Notes under the pieces: generated by a model
Told to the model about the DNA's origin: nothing
The model's database searches: none
What the model saw: only the letters and a program-made list of their open reading frames with translations
Position numbers and translations under genes: made by a program
Assembly (NCBI RefSeq): GCF_038502225.1
Contig: NC_091325.1
Location: 31,796,011 to 31,860,010, forward strand
DNA: 64,000 nucleotides
Direction of reading: 5' to 3'
From: Cherax quadricarinatus
Lineage: Eukaryota; Arthropoda; Malacostraca; Decapoda; Parastacidae
In this document: piece after piece, positions 1 to 10,885 of the stretch
How positions within the stretch are numbered: position 1 is the first letter of the stretch
Layout: the number at the start of each line of letters is the position of its first letter

Positions 1-1
1 A

Positions 2-859
2 TATAGAAGGCAAAGGACCCAGGAGAATAAGGAGAACAGTCGTAGAGCCAGAAACGAATATGCACAGATAAGAAGGGAGGCCCAAAGACAATATGAAAAT
101 GACATAGCAGCGAAAGCCAAATCTGACCCGAAACTGCTGTACAGCCACATCAGGAGGAAAACAACAGTCAAGGACCAGGTAATCAGGCTAAGGAAGGAAG
201 GAGGAGAGACAACAAGAAATGACCGTGAAGTATGTGAAGAACTCAACAAGGGATTCAAAGAAGTGTTCACAGAGGAGACAGAAGGGACTCCAGAAAGACG
301 GAGAGGTGGGGCACACCACCAAGTGCTGGACACAGTGCACACAACCGAGGAAGAAGTGAAGAGGCTTCTGAGTGAGCTAGATACCTCAAAGGCAATGGGG
401 CCAGATAACATCTCCCCATGGGTATTGAGAGAGGGAGCAGAGGCGCTATGTGTACCCCTAACAACAATATTCAATACATCTATCGAAACAGGGAGATTGC
501 CTGAGGCATGGAAGACAGCAAATGTGGTCCCAATCTTTAAAAAAGGAGACAGACATGAAGCATTAAACTACAGACCAGTGTCGCTGACATGTATAGTATG
601 CAAAATCATGGAGAAGATTATCAGGAGAAGAGTGGTGGAACACCTAGAAAGGAACGATTTCATCAACAGCAGCCAACATGGTTTCAGGGACGGGAAATCC
701 TGTGTCACAAACCTACTGGAGTTCTATGACATGGTGACAGCAGTAAGACAAGAGAGAGAGCGGGGTGGGTGGATTGCATTTTCTTGGACTGCAAGAAGGC
801 CTTTGACACAGTTCCACACAAGAGACTGGTGCAAAAACTGGAGGACCAAGCAGGGATAA
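2..859 (+). pseudogene. LINE family alpha, copy 1: endonuclease-RT linker and N-terminal half of reverse transcriptase
   Basis: The frame is open from base 2, so the element enters from outside the window. The first ~85 residues are the basic, glutamine-rich linker between the endonuclease and RT domains. The RT fingers follow: a LDTSKAMGPDNISPWVL block near 380-430, a FKKGD/NYRPVSLT block near 537-590 and a QHGFRDGKSC block near 673-700. The frame is lost at a GA run (751-760), and the palm domain continues in the -1 frame. The family is a jockey/CR1-type non-LTR retrotransposon that inserts by target-primed reverse transcription. I call it 'alpha'; further copies lie at 2655-10945, 19571-20118 and 36618-37925. 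The clade assignment is approximate. Confidence 0.85.
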
Positions 860-1662
860 CAGGGAAGGCACTACAATGGATCAGGGAATACTTGTCAGGA
901 AGACAGCAGCGAGTCATGGTACGTGGCGAGGTGTCAGAGTGGGCACCTGTGACCAGCGGGGTCCCGCAGGGGTCAGTCCTAGGACCAGTGCTGTTTCTGG
1001 TATTTGTGAACAACATGTCGGAAGGAATAGACTCTGAGGTGTCCCTGTTTGCAGATGACGTTAAGTTGATGAGAAGAATTCACTCGATCGAAGACCAGGC
1101 AGAACTACAAAGGGATCTGGACAGGCTGCAGACCTGGTCCAGCAATTGGCTCCTGGAGTTCAATCCCACCAAGTGCAAAGTCATGAAGATTGGGGAGGGG
1201 CAAAGAAGACCGCAGACGGAGTACAGTCTAGGGGGCCAGAGACTACAAACCTCACTCAAGGAAAAAGATCTTAGGGTGAGTATAACACCAGGCACATCTC
1301 CTGAAGCGCACATCAACCAAATAACTGCTGCAGCACATGGGCGCCTAGCAAACCTCAGAACAGCATTCCGACATCTTAATAAGGAATCATTCAGGACCCT
1401 GTACACCGTGTATGTTAGGCCCATATTGGAGTATGCGGCACCAGTTTGGAACCCACACCCAGCCAAGCACGTGAAGAAACTAGAGAAAGTGCAAAGGTTT
1501 GCAACAAGACTAGTCCCAGAGCTAAGAGGTATGTCCTACGAGGAGAGGTTAAGGGAAATCAACCTGACGACACTGGAGGACAGGAGAGATAGGGGGGACA
1601 TGATAACGACATACAAAATACTGAGAGGAATTGACAAGGTGGACAGAGACAGGATGTTCTAG
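763..1662 (+). pseudogene. LINE family alpha, copy 1: RT palm and C-terminal domain
   Basis: This continues the preceding RT in the -1 frame. It begins at the motif-A block CIFLDCKKAFDTVPHKRL (about 772-825). The catalytic FADD box is intact (about 1048-1059), followed by the NWLLEFNPTKCKVMKIG thumb block and the C-terminal VRPILEYAAPVWNP and RFATRLVPELR blocks typical of arthropod LINEs. A TAG at 1660-1662 ends the frame where the related copy J reads on for another dozen residues. Recognisable C-terminal sequence also continues past the TAG, so the stop is probably a mutation. The junction with the upstream half is the shared frame change discussed under findings. Confidence 0.85.
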
Positions 1663-1896
1663 AGATGGAACACAGGGGAACAGTTCAGATAAATCAATCA
1701 CAGATGTTAGGAATATTTCTTCAGTCATATAGTAGTCAGTAAGTGGAATAGTCTGGGAAGTGACGTAGTGGAGGCAGGAACCATACATAATTTTAAGACG
1801 AGGTATGATCAAGTTCATGGAGCAGGGAGAGAGAGAACTTAGTAGCGATAAGTGAAGAGACGGAGCCAGGACCCCTGCAATCACAAATAGGTGAGT
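1663..1896 (+). mobile_element. LINE family alpha, copy 1: decayed C-terminal tail and 3' UTR
   Basis: After the stop, translation in broken frames still shows the family's C-terminal tail (KWNSLGSDVVEAGTIHNFK, about 1742-1797). A short 3' UTR follows, ending in AAATAGGTGAGTGCAC at about 1884-1899. The same AGGTGAGTAC-type terminus is seen, reverse-complemented, at the end of copy J near 36618. The element runs straight into a (CA)n tract with no poly(A). Confidence 0.75.
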
Positions 1897-2109
<213 letters not shown>

Positions 2110-2654
2110 TTAATAATAGGTACAATAATGAACAGAAGTCCAGGATGGAGTAAATCTGTCAAGCAGCCTTCTATGTTTCACTTAAAGGCAGTCTTAGTTA
2201 CTCAAGAGTACAGGTAAATTGTAAATTTGAAGGGCAGGAAACCGTAGAGCCAGAAGGAAGTGAAGGAGGTGTGTTGCAATATCTAGATATTATCATATAT
2301 GGTCTGATGAGCAAATTGGATAAGGAATGCAAAACAAAAATAATTTTCTTTCTAGAGGAAACTGAGATGTGTAACATGGCAAGCGAGAAGCACTTGAAGT
2401 ATGTGAAAAACACTGTAATGGCTGAATAGAGGACTCATTTACTAAACAAGATGAGAATACAGTGAGCTGATGAATATTTTCAAAGAACTGGGAGGTAATC
2501 TGAGAAAAATAGCATCCCAAAAAAGTTAATTCTCTAAACAGTCACCTGCCCCTCCTGTACTGATGTATAAACACCATCCCCAGTCCTTCCTGAGCCATTC
2601 CAGGCATTTTCTCAACGAGCAGAAATATTAATTCACAACAGAGTATACTACAGG
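2110..2654. other. No recognisable gene; possible 5' part of LINE copy A
   Basis: AT-rich sequence with no convincing open frame. It lies directly upstream of the first recognisable endonuclease residues of copy A, so it may hold decayed ORF1 or 5' UTR of that element, but I see no motif that proves this. Confidence 0.4.
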
Positions 2655-3885
2655 AAAGAAAGCTCAATGTGGAACACAAAGTGGATGAATTGCCGACCAA
2701 AAGTGAAGCGAATATAGAATGGATATTGGGCATCATAGGCATTACAGAGACGAAACTCCCCGAAATGATAACATATTCATTATTTCCTGTAGAGTACCAG
2801 GTAATGAGGAAAGAACGAGGTGACATAGAAGGGGAAGGGATGACTTGTTAATTTGAAATTAGTGAAGTTTTGGAGAGATGAAAATGAGCTAGTTGATTAA
2901 ATAATGAGATACAATCAAAACTGGGGGATCCTGGGGACCCATAGCAATGGTAACAGTGATTTACAACCAATCACCAAGCAATAGGAGACCAAGTCAGCAA
3001 TATAAAGAGAATGACATGGCAGTGATTGACACCTTAGCAAAAGCAGCAAGGAGAACTTATGTGGCTAAAGTGAAGATTTTAACCATTGGTGATTTCAGCC
3101 TAAATGATACTGACTGAGAAAACTGGGACCCACATGGGGGTAGGATGGGGAAAGTAGTTAGGGAAACATTCATATCAGCAAGTTTAGGACAACAAGGGAA
3201 GGAAAAGGATTAGAATCCATCAAGATTAAGATAATATAAGATTGGATCTTGTTTTAACCACAAGTACATCACATATAGGTGAAAAAGAAAATGAGAGCCC
3301 CTGTGTGCTAGTGACCGCACACTACTGATCTTCATATTTCTTGTGGAACTAAATATTGAGGGTGAAGAGGCAGGTGACGGGGTGTGAGACACAAGACTTC
3401 AGGAAAGGGAACCTTGAAGAAATGAGAGAGTTCTTAAATACGGTGTAGTGGGAAAGGGAGCTCGAAGGAAAGTAACCGAATAAGATGATGGTACACTAGC
3501 CGTGAAGTTCCAGGATGGAAAAGAGAAATTCATTCCAAGAAGAATGGGAATTCTCAACCAAAGATGCAGAGAAGAAAATCGAAAATAAGAAGAGCTTGAT
3601 AAAGCTGCAGAACGGGAAAGAAAATCGAAAACAGAGAAGAGAGAGGGAGTGCAAGAAACAAATTTGCAAAGGTGTGTAAAGATTTTAAACAGCAGTTTAA
3701 GCGTGATACAACAGCAAAACGCAATACGAAGCCAAAACTACGTCACAGCCACATCAGAAGAGAGAAGCCAGTAAAAGACATCGAATATCGATTCAAGAAG
3801 GAAGAGGAATATAACACTTGCAACTGTAAAGAAGTCTCTGAAGTACTGAACATACGATTTAAACACGTATTCTCAATGGGAGCAT
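2655..3885 (+). pseudogene. LINE family alpha, old copy A: endonuclease domain and linker (5' segment)
   Basis: Heavily decayed coding sequence in several frames. The apurinic-endonuclease-like domain is visible as KVDELPT then IIGITETKL (about 2680-2760, with the catalytic Glu of ITETK). The IGDFSLNDTDxENWDPHG block follows near 3084-3135, with an in-frame TGA. The linker block KPKLRHSHIRREKPVKD (about 3731-3780) matches copy 1. Coding similarity stops at about 3885, where a minus-strand LINE (B) begins, and resumes near 8490. A is therefore the host of a nested insertion and the oldest element here. Confidence 0.75.
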
Positions 3886-4499
3886 AAGAACATAAGAAAG
3901 GAACACTACAACAGGCCTACTGGCCTATGCGAGGCAGGTCCAATTCTCCCACCGGCTTAAGCCAATGCTTTGACCTAGTCAGGTCAGTCACGTCACTTAA
4001 GGGAGGAGCACGGCCTCCGACCTAGTAGCACAAGCTAGTCAGGTCCAACTCACACCCTCCCACACCCACTCATGTATTTACACAACCTATTTTTAAAACT
4101 ACACAACGTCTTAGCTTCAATGACGGTACTCGGGAGTTTGTTCCATTCATTCCAGTGCTTTCTTATATCCTTCGTGAATCTGAATTTTTCCAATTTAAAG
4201 CCATTGCTGCGAGTCCAGTCTATGTTAGATATTTTCAGCACGCTATTTACATCCCCTTTATTAATTCCTGTTTTCCATTTACACACCTCAATCATATCCC
4301 CCCTAATTCTATGCCTTTCTAGATAGTGCAGATTCAGGGCCCTCAGTCTATCCTCATAGGGAAGATTTCTGATACATGGGATCAACTTTGTCATCCTCCT
4401 TTGTACGTTTTCCAGAGCATTTATATCCATTCTGTAATACGGTGACCAGAACTGAGCAACATAATCTAAATGAAGCCTAACCAATGATATATAGAGTTG
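3886..4499 (-). pseudogene. LINE family beta, copy B: 3' UTR and RT C-terminal domain
   Basis: Minus-strand 3' end of a second LINE family. The terminus at about 3886-3905 reads, on the minus strand, as the short tandem TTCTTATG tail I know from decapod LINEs. The C-terminal domain (about 4050-4499) shows LHLDYVAQFWSPYYRMD, NVQRRMTKLIP and LERHRIRGDMIEVCKW, then RSNGFKLEKFRF. Coding continues at 4708 beyond a palindromic insertion that duplicates the QLYI codons. B inserted into A and is the element split by C. Confidence 0.82.
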
Positions 4500-4707
4500 T
4501 AATAAAGTTGGTAGAATTACCGACAATATGTAAAGTAAAAGGACACAAGTGCAACTAATGTGACATTTATTGTGGCAACGTTTCGCTCTCCAGGAGCTTT
4601 ATCAAGCCATTGAATGGCTTGATAAAGCTCCTGGAGAGCGAAACGTTGCCACAATAAATGTCACATTAGTTGCACTTGTGTCCTTTTACTTTACATATAT
4701 AGAGTTG
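4487..4707. mobile_element. 195-bp palindromic insertion with 13-bp target site duplication (Penelope-terminus-like)
   Basis: The 13-mer ATATATAGAGTTG occurs at 4487-4499 and again at 4695-4707, and the LINE B reading is continuous if the 195 bases between are ignored. From about 4531 the insert is two perfect ~80-base arms (about 4533-4613 and 4614-4694) joined without a loop at CCATT/GAATGG, preceded by ~32 unique bases. Each arm carries GCGAAACGTTGCC and CACAATAAATGTC. This GCGAAACGTT...AATAAA signature resembles the terminal repeats of Penelope-like elements, some of which fold as hammerhead ribozymes. That family link is my inference. Palindrome and target duplication are seen directly. 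Confidence 0.8.
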
Positions 4708-5795
4708 AAGAACAACCTGAGGACTTCTATTATTTATACTTCTTGCTATGAAGCCAAGGATTCTGTTAGCTTTATTGCGAACACTAATGCACTGTTGTCT
4801 TTGTTTCAGATTACTGCTAATCAGAACTCCTAAATCCTTTTCGCAATCAGTAATAATAAGATCTTCATTATTTAATTTATATGTGGCATGGTTATTTTCC
4901 TGTACAACATTTAGAACTGTGCATTTGTCTATACTAAACTGTATGTGCCACTTCTCTGTCCATTGATTTAATGTCCTCATTAGAATGAATTGGACGGCCT
5001 ATTTTGGTGTCATCAGCAAATTTGCTTATGTCGCTGTTTATTCACTCATCTATGTCGTTTATGTAAATTGTGAACAACAACGGGCCCAATATTGACCCCT
5101 GTGGAACACCGCTTGTGACGTGCCCCCATTCTGATTTCTCCCCATTTATGCAAAGTCTCTGCTGCTTATTTGTCAACCGGGCCTCTACCCAGGAAAAAAA
5201 TTCTCCTATTCCGTGTGCCTTAAGTTATCTTAATAGCCTCTGATGTGGAACTCTATCGAAAGTCTTTCTGAAGTCCATATACACAATATCATATTCAATA
5301 CTATGATCTACCTCCTCAAATACCTTAGTGAAGAAAGTTAGTAAATTCATAAGACAGGAACGCCCCTTTGTAAGACCGTGTTGAGATTCATTAATCAATT
5401 TATGCCCTGTAAGATGGCTACGAATTGCTTCGGCAATTATTTATTCCATAAATTTACCAACTATTGGTCTATAGTTTGAAGCTATGGACCTATCACCTGG
5501 CTTGTAACACAGGTATTACATTTGCAATTTTCCACTTGTCTGGCACAATGCCAATTTGTTGTGATATATTGGAAAGATTAGCCAAAGGTTTGCTAAGTTC
5601 CTCTTTACATTCCCTTAACACCCTTGCAAACAGTTCGTCAGGGCCTGGGGATTTGTAGGTTTTAATTTCTCAATTTGTCTGAGGACAATAACACTAGTTA
5701 CCCTAATTATGCATGGTTTGTTATCGTCTTGTTCTATACATTTTATTATTTCTGGAATTTCGCTAGTATCTTCCTGAGTAAAAACTGAGAGGAAG
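4708..5795 (-). pseudogene. LINE family beta, copy B: reverse transcriptase core
   Basis: Minus-strand RT in several frames. From the 5' side it shows FLSVFTQEDTSEIPEI (about 5740-5800) and a region with the usual fingers motifs in broken frames. [20 protein letters not shown] follows (about 5060-5125). The catalytic FADDTKIG box (about 5015-5035) is intact, just after an in-frame stop. WHIQFSIDKCTVL and the LGVLISSNLK block (about 4830-4945) come next. At about 5795 the coding breaks off inside the motif before FLSVF and resumes beyond element C at 7907. Confidence 0.8.
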
Positions 5796-6096
5796 CATGT
5801 TCTAGGCATATTCCCCTAAGAAAGAAGAAGAGCAGGAGTAAACTGGAGAGAAAAAGACGCTCCCTCTACAGAAGACGACGAAGAGTCACTGAGCTCCTCA
5901 GGAGTGCTAGAATATCTGATACACGAAAGGAGGCGCTGACCAGGGAAGTGGAAACTATCGAACTTAAGCTAAATGACTCTTACAGGAACCAGGAGAGGCA
6001 GGAGGAGCTTAAAGCTATTAGTGAAATTGAAAGAAATTCAAAATATTTCTTTTCATATGCCAAAAACAAGGCAAATACACAGATGACAACAAGGAA
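5796..6096 (+). pseudogene. LINE family gamma, copy C: endonuclease-RT linker
   Basis: In frame from 5798 there is a strongly basic linker (RKKKSRSKLERKRRSLYRRR), then the RNQERQEELKAISEIERNS and YFFSYAKNKA blocks that precede RT in this family. The frame closes at about 6098, a few bases before the RT frame begins. A small deletion has probably shifted it. No endonuclease domain precedes it, so the copy is 5'-truncated inside LINE B. Confidence 0.75.
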
Positions 6097-7743
6097 ATGA
6101 GTGAAATATTGAAATCCCAGTACGACTCTGTGTTTAGTGAACCACTAATCGGTCTGAGGATCGACGACCTAAATGATTTCTTCATGAATGAGCCTCAAAA
6201 CTCCATAAATGTATGCCAGATTTCCGACATTACCCTATCTCCGATAGATTTCGAAAAAGCCATTGACAACATGCCTATGCACTCAGCCCCGGGCCCAGAC
6301 TCGTGGAACTCTGTTTTCATTAAGAACTGCAAGAAACCCCTCTCGCGTGCCCTAAGTACACTATGGAGGAGGAGCTTGGACATGGGTGAAATTCCACAGT
6401 CACTTAAAACAACGGATATAGCCCCACTCCATAAAGGTGGCAGCAAAGCATTAGCTAAGAACTATAGACCAATAGCTCTGACGTCCCACATCATAAAAAT
6501 CTTTGAAAGAGTGCTAAGAAGCAGGATTGCAAATCACCTGGATTCCCAAAATCTGCACAATCCAGGGCAACATGGGTTCAGGGCAGGTCGCTCCTGCCTC
6601 TCACAACTACTGGATCACTATGACATGGCCTTGGATGCACTGGAAGAAAATCAGAATGCAGATGTAATATACACAGACTTTGCAAAAGCATTTGACAAAT
6701 GCGATCATGGCGTAATAGCCCATAAAATACGTGCTAAAGGAATAACTGGGAAAGTGGGGAGATGGATCTTCAACTTCCTAACAAATCGAACACAAAGAGT
6801 AGTGGTCAACAGAGTTAAATCGGAGGCTGCCATAGTGAAGAGCTCTGTTCCACAAGGCACAGTACTCGCCCCCATCTTGTTCCTTATCCTCATATCAGAC
6901 ATAAACAGAGATATACACCACAGCACCGTATCATCCTTTGCGGATGATACTAGGATCTGCATGAGGCTGTCATCTGCTGAGGACGCGGTTAACCTCCAAG
7001 AAGATATAAACAAAGTTTTCCAGTGGGCAACGGTAAACAATATGATGTTCAATGAGGACAAATTCCAACTACTCCGTTATGGAAAACTGGAGGAGATAAT
7101 AACTAGAACAGAGTATACTACTGACTCCGGCCATACAATAGAGCGGAAAAATAATGTAAGGGACCTGGGAGTAGTAATGTCTGAGGATCTCACTTTCAAG
7201 GATCACAACAGTGCCACGATCGCACGTGCAAAGAAAATGATAGGATGGATAATGAGAACTTTCAAAACGAGAGATGCCAAGCCCATGATGATCCTTTTCA
7301 AATCACTTGTTCTCTCTAGGCTGGAATACTGCTGTACATTAACATCTCCATTCAAAGCAGGTGAAATCGCAGATCTAGAGAGTGTACAGAGATCCTTTAC
7401 TGCACGTATAAGTTCTGTCAAGCACCTTAACTACTGGGAACGCTTGGAAGCACTTGACTTGTACTCGTTGGAACCCAGGAGGGAGAGATATATCATAATC
7501 TACACTTGGAAAATCTTGGAAGGAATGGTCCCAAATCTGCACACAGAAATCACTCCCTACGAAAGTAAAAGACTGGGCAGGCGATGCAAAATGCCCCCAA
7601 TAAAAAGTAGGGGCGCCATTGGTACACTAAGAGAAAACACCATAAGTGTCCGGGGCCCAAAACTGTTCAACAGCCTCCCATCAAGCATTAGGGGAATTGC
7701 CAATAAACCCCTGGCTGCCTTCAAGAGAGAGCTGGACAGATAG
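6097..7743 (+). CDS. LINE family gamma, copy C: intact reverse transcriptase and C-terminal domain
   Basis: This is the longest unbroken LINE frame in the window (548 residues). It starts with the MSEILKSQYDSVFSEPL block that normally lies just ahead of RT. RT motifs run in order: SAPGPDSWNSVFIKN (residues ~66-80), PLHKGGSKALAKNYRPIAL (~110-128), QHGFRAGRSCLSQLL (~159-173), YTDFAKAFDKCDHG (~192-205, catalytic Asp), VPQGTVLAPILFL (~250-262) and FADDTRICMRL (~280-291, catalytic pair intact). The C-terminal domain ends with RGPKLFNSLPSSIRGI. Since the endonuclease is missing, the copy could not move by itself, though the RT could be functional. The recent, open state makes it the youngest part of the nested cluster. 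Confidence 0.9.
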   Translation: MSEILKSQYDSVFSEPLIGLRIDDLNDFFMNEPQNSINVCQISDITLSPIDFEKAIDNMPMHSAPGPDSWNSVFIKNCKKPLSRALSTLWRRSLDMGEIPQSLKTTDIAPLHKGGSKALAKNYRPIALTSHIIKIFERVLRSRIANHLDSQNLHNPGQHGFRAGRSCLSQLLDHYDMALDALEENQNADVIYTDFAKAFDKCDHGVIAHKIRAKGITGKVGRWIFNFLTNRTQRVVVNRVKSEAAIVKSSVPQGTVLAPILFLILISDINRDIHHSTVSSFADDTRICMRLSSAEDAVNLQEDINKVFQWATVNNMMFNEDKFQLLRYGKLEEIITRTEYTTDSGHTIERKNNVRDLGVVMSEDLTFKDHNSATIARAKKMIGWIMRTFKTRDAKPMMILFKSLVLSRLEYCCTLTSPFKAGEIADLESVQRSFTARISSVKHLNYWERLEALDLYSLEPRRERYIIIYTWKILEGMVPNLHTEITPYESKRLGRRCKMPPIKSRGAIGTLRENTISVRGPKLFNSLPSSIRGIANKPLAAFKRELDR

Positions 7744-7906
7744 CTAAAGTCAGTGCCGGATCAGCCGGGCTGTGGCTCGTACGTTGGACTGCGTGCGGCC
7801 AGCAGTAACAGCCTAGTTGATCAGGCCCTGATCCATCGGGAGGCCTGGTCATGGACCGGGCCGCGGGGGCGTTGATCCCCGGAATAACCTCCAGGTAACC
7901 TCCAGG
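7744..7906 (+). mobile_element. LINE family gamma, copy C: 3' UTR and terminal short repeats
   Basis: GC-rich tail with CTGATCCATCGGGAGGCC and GGACCGGGCCGCGGGGGC (about 7828-7870), ending in two copies of ACCTCCAGGTAA at about 7886-7906. Copies D (9966 onward) and the 25.2-25.8 kb fragments share this tail. Beyond 7906 the sequence is LINE B again. Confidence 0.85.
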
Positions 7907-8489
7907 TAAGTAGGTGCTCAAAAGTTCACACATTTCCTTATCACTGTCAGTGATCTGACCTGAGTTGCTCTTAAGTGGGCCTATCTTATCCCTAATCTTA
8001 CTTCTATATACCTGAAAGAATCCTTTCTTGTTTTTCTTATTCCTTTTTATATTTCTCTCTTTAATTGAATATATTGATTTCTTAACTGCATTTCCCCTCT
8101 TTTGATACGCTTATATATGCCTCTCTTTTGACCAATGAGATATTTTAATCTATTGTTTATCCATTTGGGATCCTTTTTGCTAGATCTAATATCTACTTGG
8201 CACAAAAGTCGTCGGGCAGCCAGCACTATGCTCTGAAATACGTCATACTGGCAACCAAGATCATCTACCTGACCCATAGTCAGATCATCCCAATTTAGCC
8301 CACCCAGGTAATTTCTCAGTCCCATGAAGTCGGCCAAGTGGAAATCTGGGACAGAGACTTGATTGCAGTTATCTGGGTAATTCTATGATATATTGAAACT
8401 AAGTGATATGTGATAGCTTTCCTCTAACTCATCATTAACCACAAGATTATTACTAGTGACTCTTTGTCGGCAAGAACCAAGTCAAGCAG
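7907..8489 (-). pseudogene. LINE family beta, copy B: endonuclease C-terminus and linker (5' segment)
   Basis: On the minus strand, from about 8489 downward, the end of the endonuclease is visible (NLLDLVLADKESLV, then after a frame change FMGLRNYLGGLNWDDL near 8280-8325). The linker follows, with SSKKDPKWINNRLKYLI and KRGIYKRIKRGEMQLRNQY (about 8060-8190). The last residues before the insertion are EMCELLSTY near 7907-7930, which join in sense to FLSVFTQED at 5795. This proves that C lies inside B. B begins at about 8489 and is itself 5'-truncated. Confidence 0.8.
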
Positions 8490-9965
8490 GTTGTAATAAT
8501 AGATAACCTAGAGCAACTGGTACCTCGACGAGTACTGGAAAACATACTCAGCAGCGTAATAGATAAAACAAAATTATGCGAGCTGGATACATCAGTTGCA
8601 ATGTCACCTGAAAAGTTGTCACCATCGTTTATGTGAAAAGAAGGGGAAACACTGTGAGCCACTTGCTTGGATCTATATCTAATTAATGGACACTAGACAG
8701 CTCCCAGACATCTGGAAAAGAACGAGTACGTTGCCAATATTTAAGAAAGAAGACAGGAATCATATAATTAAGACCAGTAACACAGACATGCATGTCATAT
8801 AAAGAAATGAAGAAAATAATTAGAGGAGAGTGGCAGAACACATTGGAAGGAAGCGATTTCATAACCAATAATTAACACGGGTTTATAAATGACAAATCAT
8901 GTCTTACTAACCTGCTGGAGATCTATGACAAAGTGATAGAAGTGAGACAGGCGGAACATGGGCAGCTTGCATATTCTTGTACTGCAAGAATGCATTTGAT
9001 AGAATACCTTACGTGAGACTAGGGCAAAAATTTGAGGTACAGACAGGAATAGCAGTGAATATATTCCTGGGTTCAAAGAGTGATTGTCCGGTTAGAGAAA
9101 ACAAAAGAACAAAGAGTAATAAGCGGGGTTCTCTAATGATCGGTGTTAGGGTCAGTACTGTTTCGGATATATGTGAATGACTTACGAAATAGGAATGAGG
9201 CATATGTATATCTGTTTGTTGATGATATAAAACTAACAAGAGTTTTAAAAATAATGACAAGAAAAGATTACAAATGGATCTGGACAAACTACAGTAACAC
9301 AGACATGCACGTCAGTGAATTCTTGAATTCATTCCCGGGAAATGAACTGTTATAATCATTGGAGAAATGCCAAGATCAGTCACAGAGCACAGAGCTACGA
9401 GAAAGAAACTGTAGACCTCACTCAAAGAGAAAAACCTAGGATGAGCATCCCTGGAGGCAACCTTAACTAAGTAAAATTTCTAGTCCATGCTCGTCCGGCA
9501 AACCTAAGAGTTGCCTTCAGAAATATCGAGAAATTTATTCAGAACCCTAGATGAAACATAAGTCAGGTACATCTTGGAATACGCATGGAACCAACATGGA
9601 ACCAATACGCATTAAAACATATTAAGAAACGGAAGAAAGTGTCGAGGTATGCAATGTAACTGATGCTTCAGTTTAAGATAAATGATATATGAGGAGTGGT
9701 TAAGTGTTCTTGATGACATTAGAGGAAAGCTGGACAAGAGGAAACATGAAAGCAGCATCAAAATACTTGGGAAAATTGACAGGGTAGACAGGGATTGGCT
9801 GAGAGGCGAGAAAGAGGTACTAGGGGGCATAGTTCAACGTTAAAGTCACAGATGTGTCGGAGGGATATCATAAATTACTTCTTCGGTCTCAGGGTAGTAA
9901 GGAATTGGAACGGCCATGGAGATGTGGTGAAGGCAGGCCACAAGAAGGCATGTGCAACACGAATT
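8490..9965 (+). pseudogene. LINE family alpha, old copy A: reverse transcriptase (middle segment)
   Basis: Decayed RT continuing copy A after the B insertion. It shows LCELDTSVAMSPEKLSP (about 8577-8630), LPDIWKRTSTLPIFKKED (about 8700-8755) and DKSCLTNLLEIYDKV (about 8890-8936). In the -1 frame it then shows CIFLYCKNAFDRIPYVRL (about 8970-9020). The catalytic box has changed to FVDD (about 9220-9231), and the C-terminal VRNWNG block sits near 9898. Many stops and indels, including an in-frame stop in NNxHGF, show it is dead and old. It shares the -1 frame step between KVIEVRQ and CIFLYCKNAF with copies 1 and J. Confidence 0.75.
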
Positions 9966-10885
9966 ACGAGGCATACCTGGAGGCTACCTGGAGGTTATTC
10001 CGGGGATCAATGCCCCCGCGGCCCGGTCCATGACCAGGCCTCCCGATGAATCAGGGCCTGATCAACCAGGCTGTTACTGCTGGCCGCACGCAGTCCAACG
10101 TACGAGCCAGAGCCCGGCTGATCCGGCACTGACTTTAAGTATCTGTCCAGCTCTCTCTTGAAGGCAGCCAGGGGTTTATTGGCAATTCCCCTAATGCTTG
10201 ATGGGAGGCTGTTGAACAGTCTTGGGCACCGGACACTTCTGGTGTTTTCCCTTAGTGTACCAATGGCGCCCCTACTTTTAATTGGGGGCATTTTGCATCG
10301 CCTGCCCAGTCTTTTACTTTCGTAGGGAGTGATTTCTGTGTGCAGATTTGGGACCATTCCTTCCAGGATTTTCCAAGTGTAGATTATGATATATCTCTCC
10401 CTCCTGCATTCCAACGAGTACAAGTCGAGTGCTTCCAAGCGTTCCCAGTAGTTAAGGTGCTTGACAGAACTTATACGTGCAGTAAAGGATCTCTGTACAC
10501 TCTCTAGATCTGCAATTTCACCTGCTTTGAATGGAGATGTTAATGCACAGCAGTATTCCAGCCTAGAGATAACAAGTCATTTGAAAAGGATCATCATTGG
10601 CTTGGCATCTCTCGTTTTGAACGTTCTCATTATCCATCCTATCATTTTCTTTGCACGTGCGATCGTGGCACTGTTGTGATCTTTGAAAGTGAGATCCTCA
10701 GACATTACTACTCCCAGGTCCCTTACATTATTTTTCCGCTCTATTGTATGGCCAGAGTCTGTAGCTTACTCTGTTCTAGTTATTATCTCCTCCAGTTTTC
10801 CATAACGGAGTAGTTGGAATTTGTCCTCATTGAACATCATATTGTTTACCGTTGCCCACTGGAAAACTTTGTTTATATCTTCTGG
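9966..10885 (-). pseudogene. LINE family gamma, copy D: 5'-truncated RT C-terminus and 3' UTR
   Basis: Minus-strand relative of copy C. The 3' end at 9966 carries CCTGGAGG-type terminal repeats and the same GC-rich tail. The coding part (about 10007-10885) matches C's C-terminal half: YSLECRRERYIIIYTWKIL, then GRRCKMPPIKSRGAIGTL, and on the far side LIRAVKDL... in antisense. One stop near 10440 separates two in-phase pieces. Truncation at about 10885 falls within the NNMMFNEDKFQLL region, after the catalytic Asp box, so no active RT is possible. It interrupts the C-terminal tail of copy A. Confidence 0.85.

Noticed and set aside
9966..10885. Target duplication for LINE D, and likewise for C at 5796/7906
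   Set aside because: Only 3-5 base matches at the edges, not above chance. Insertion is argued from coding continuity instead.
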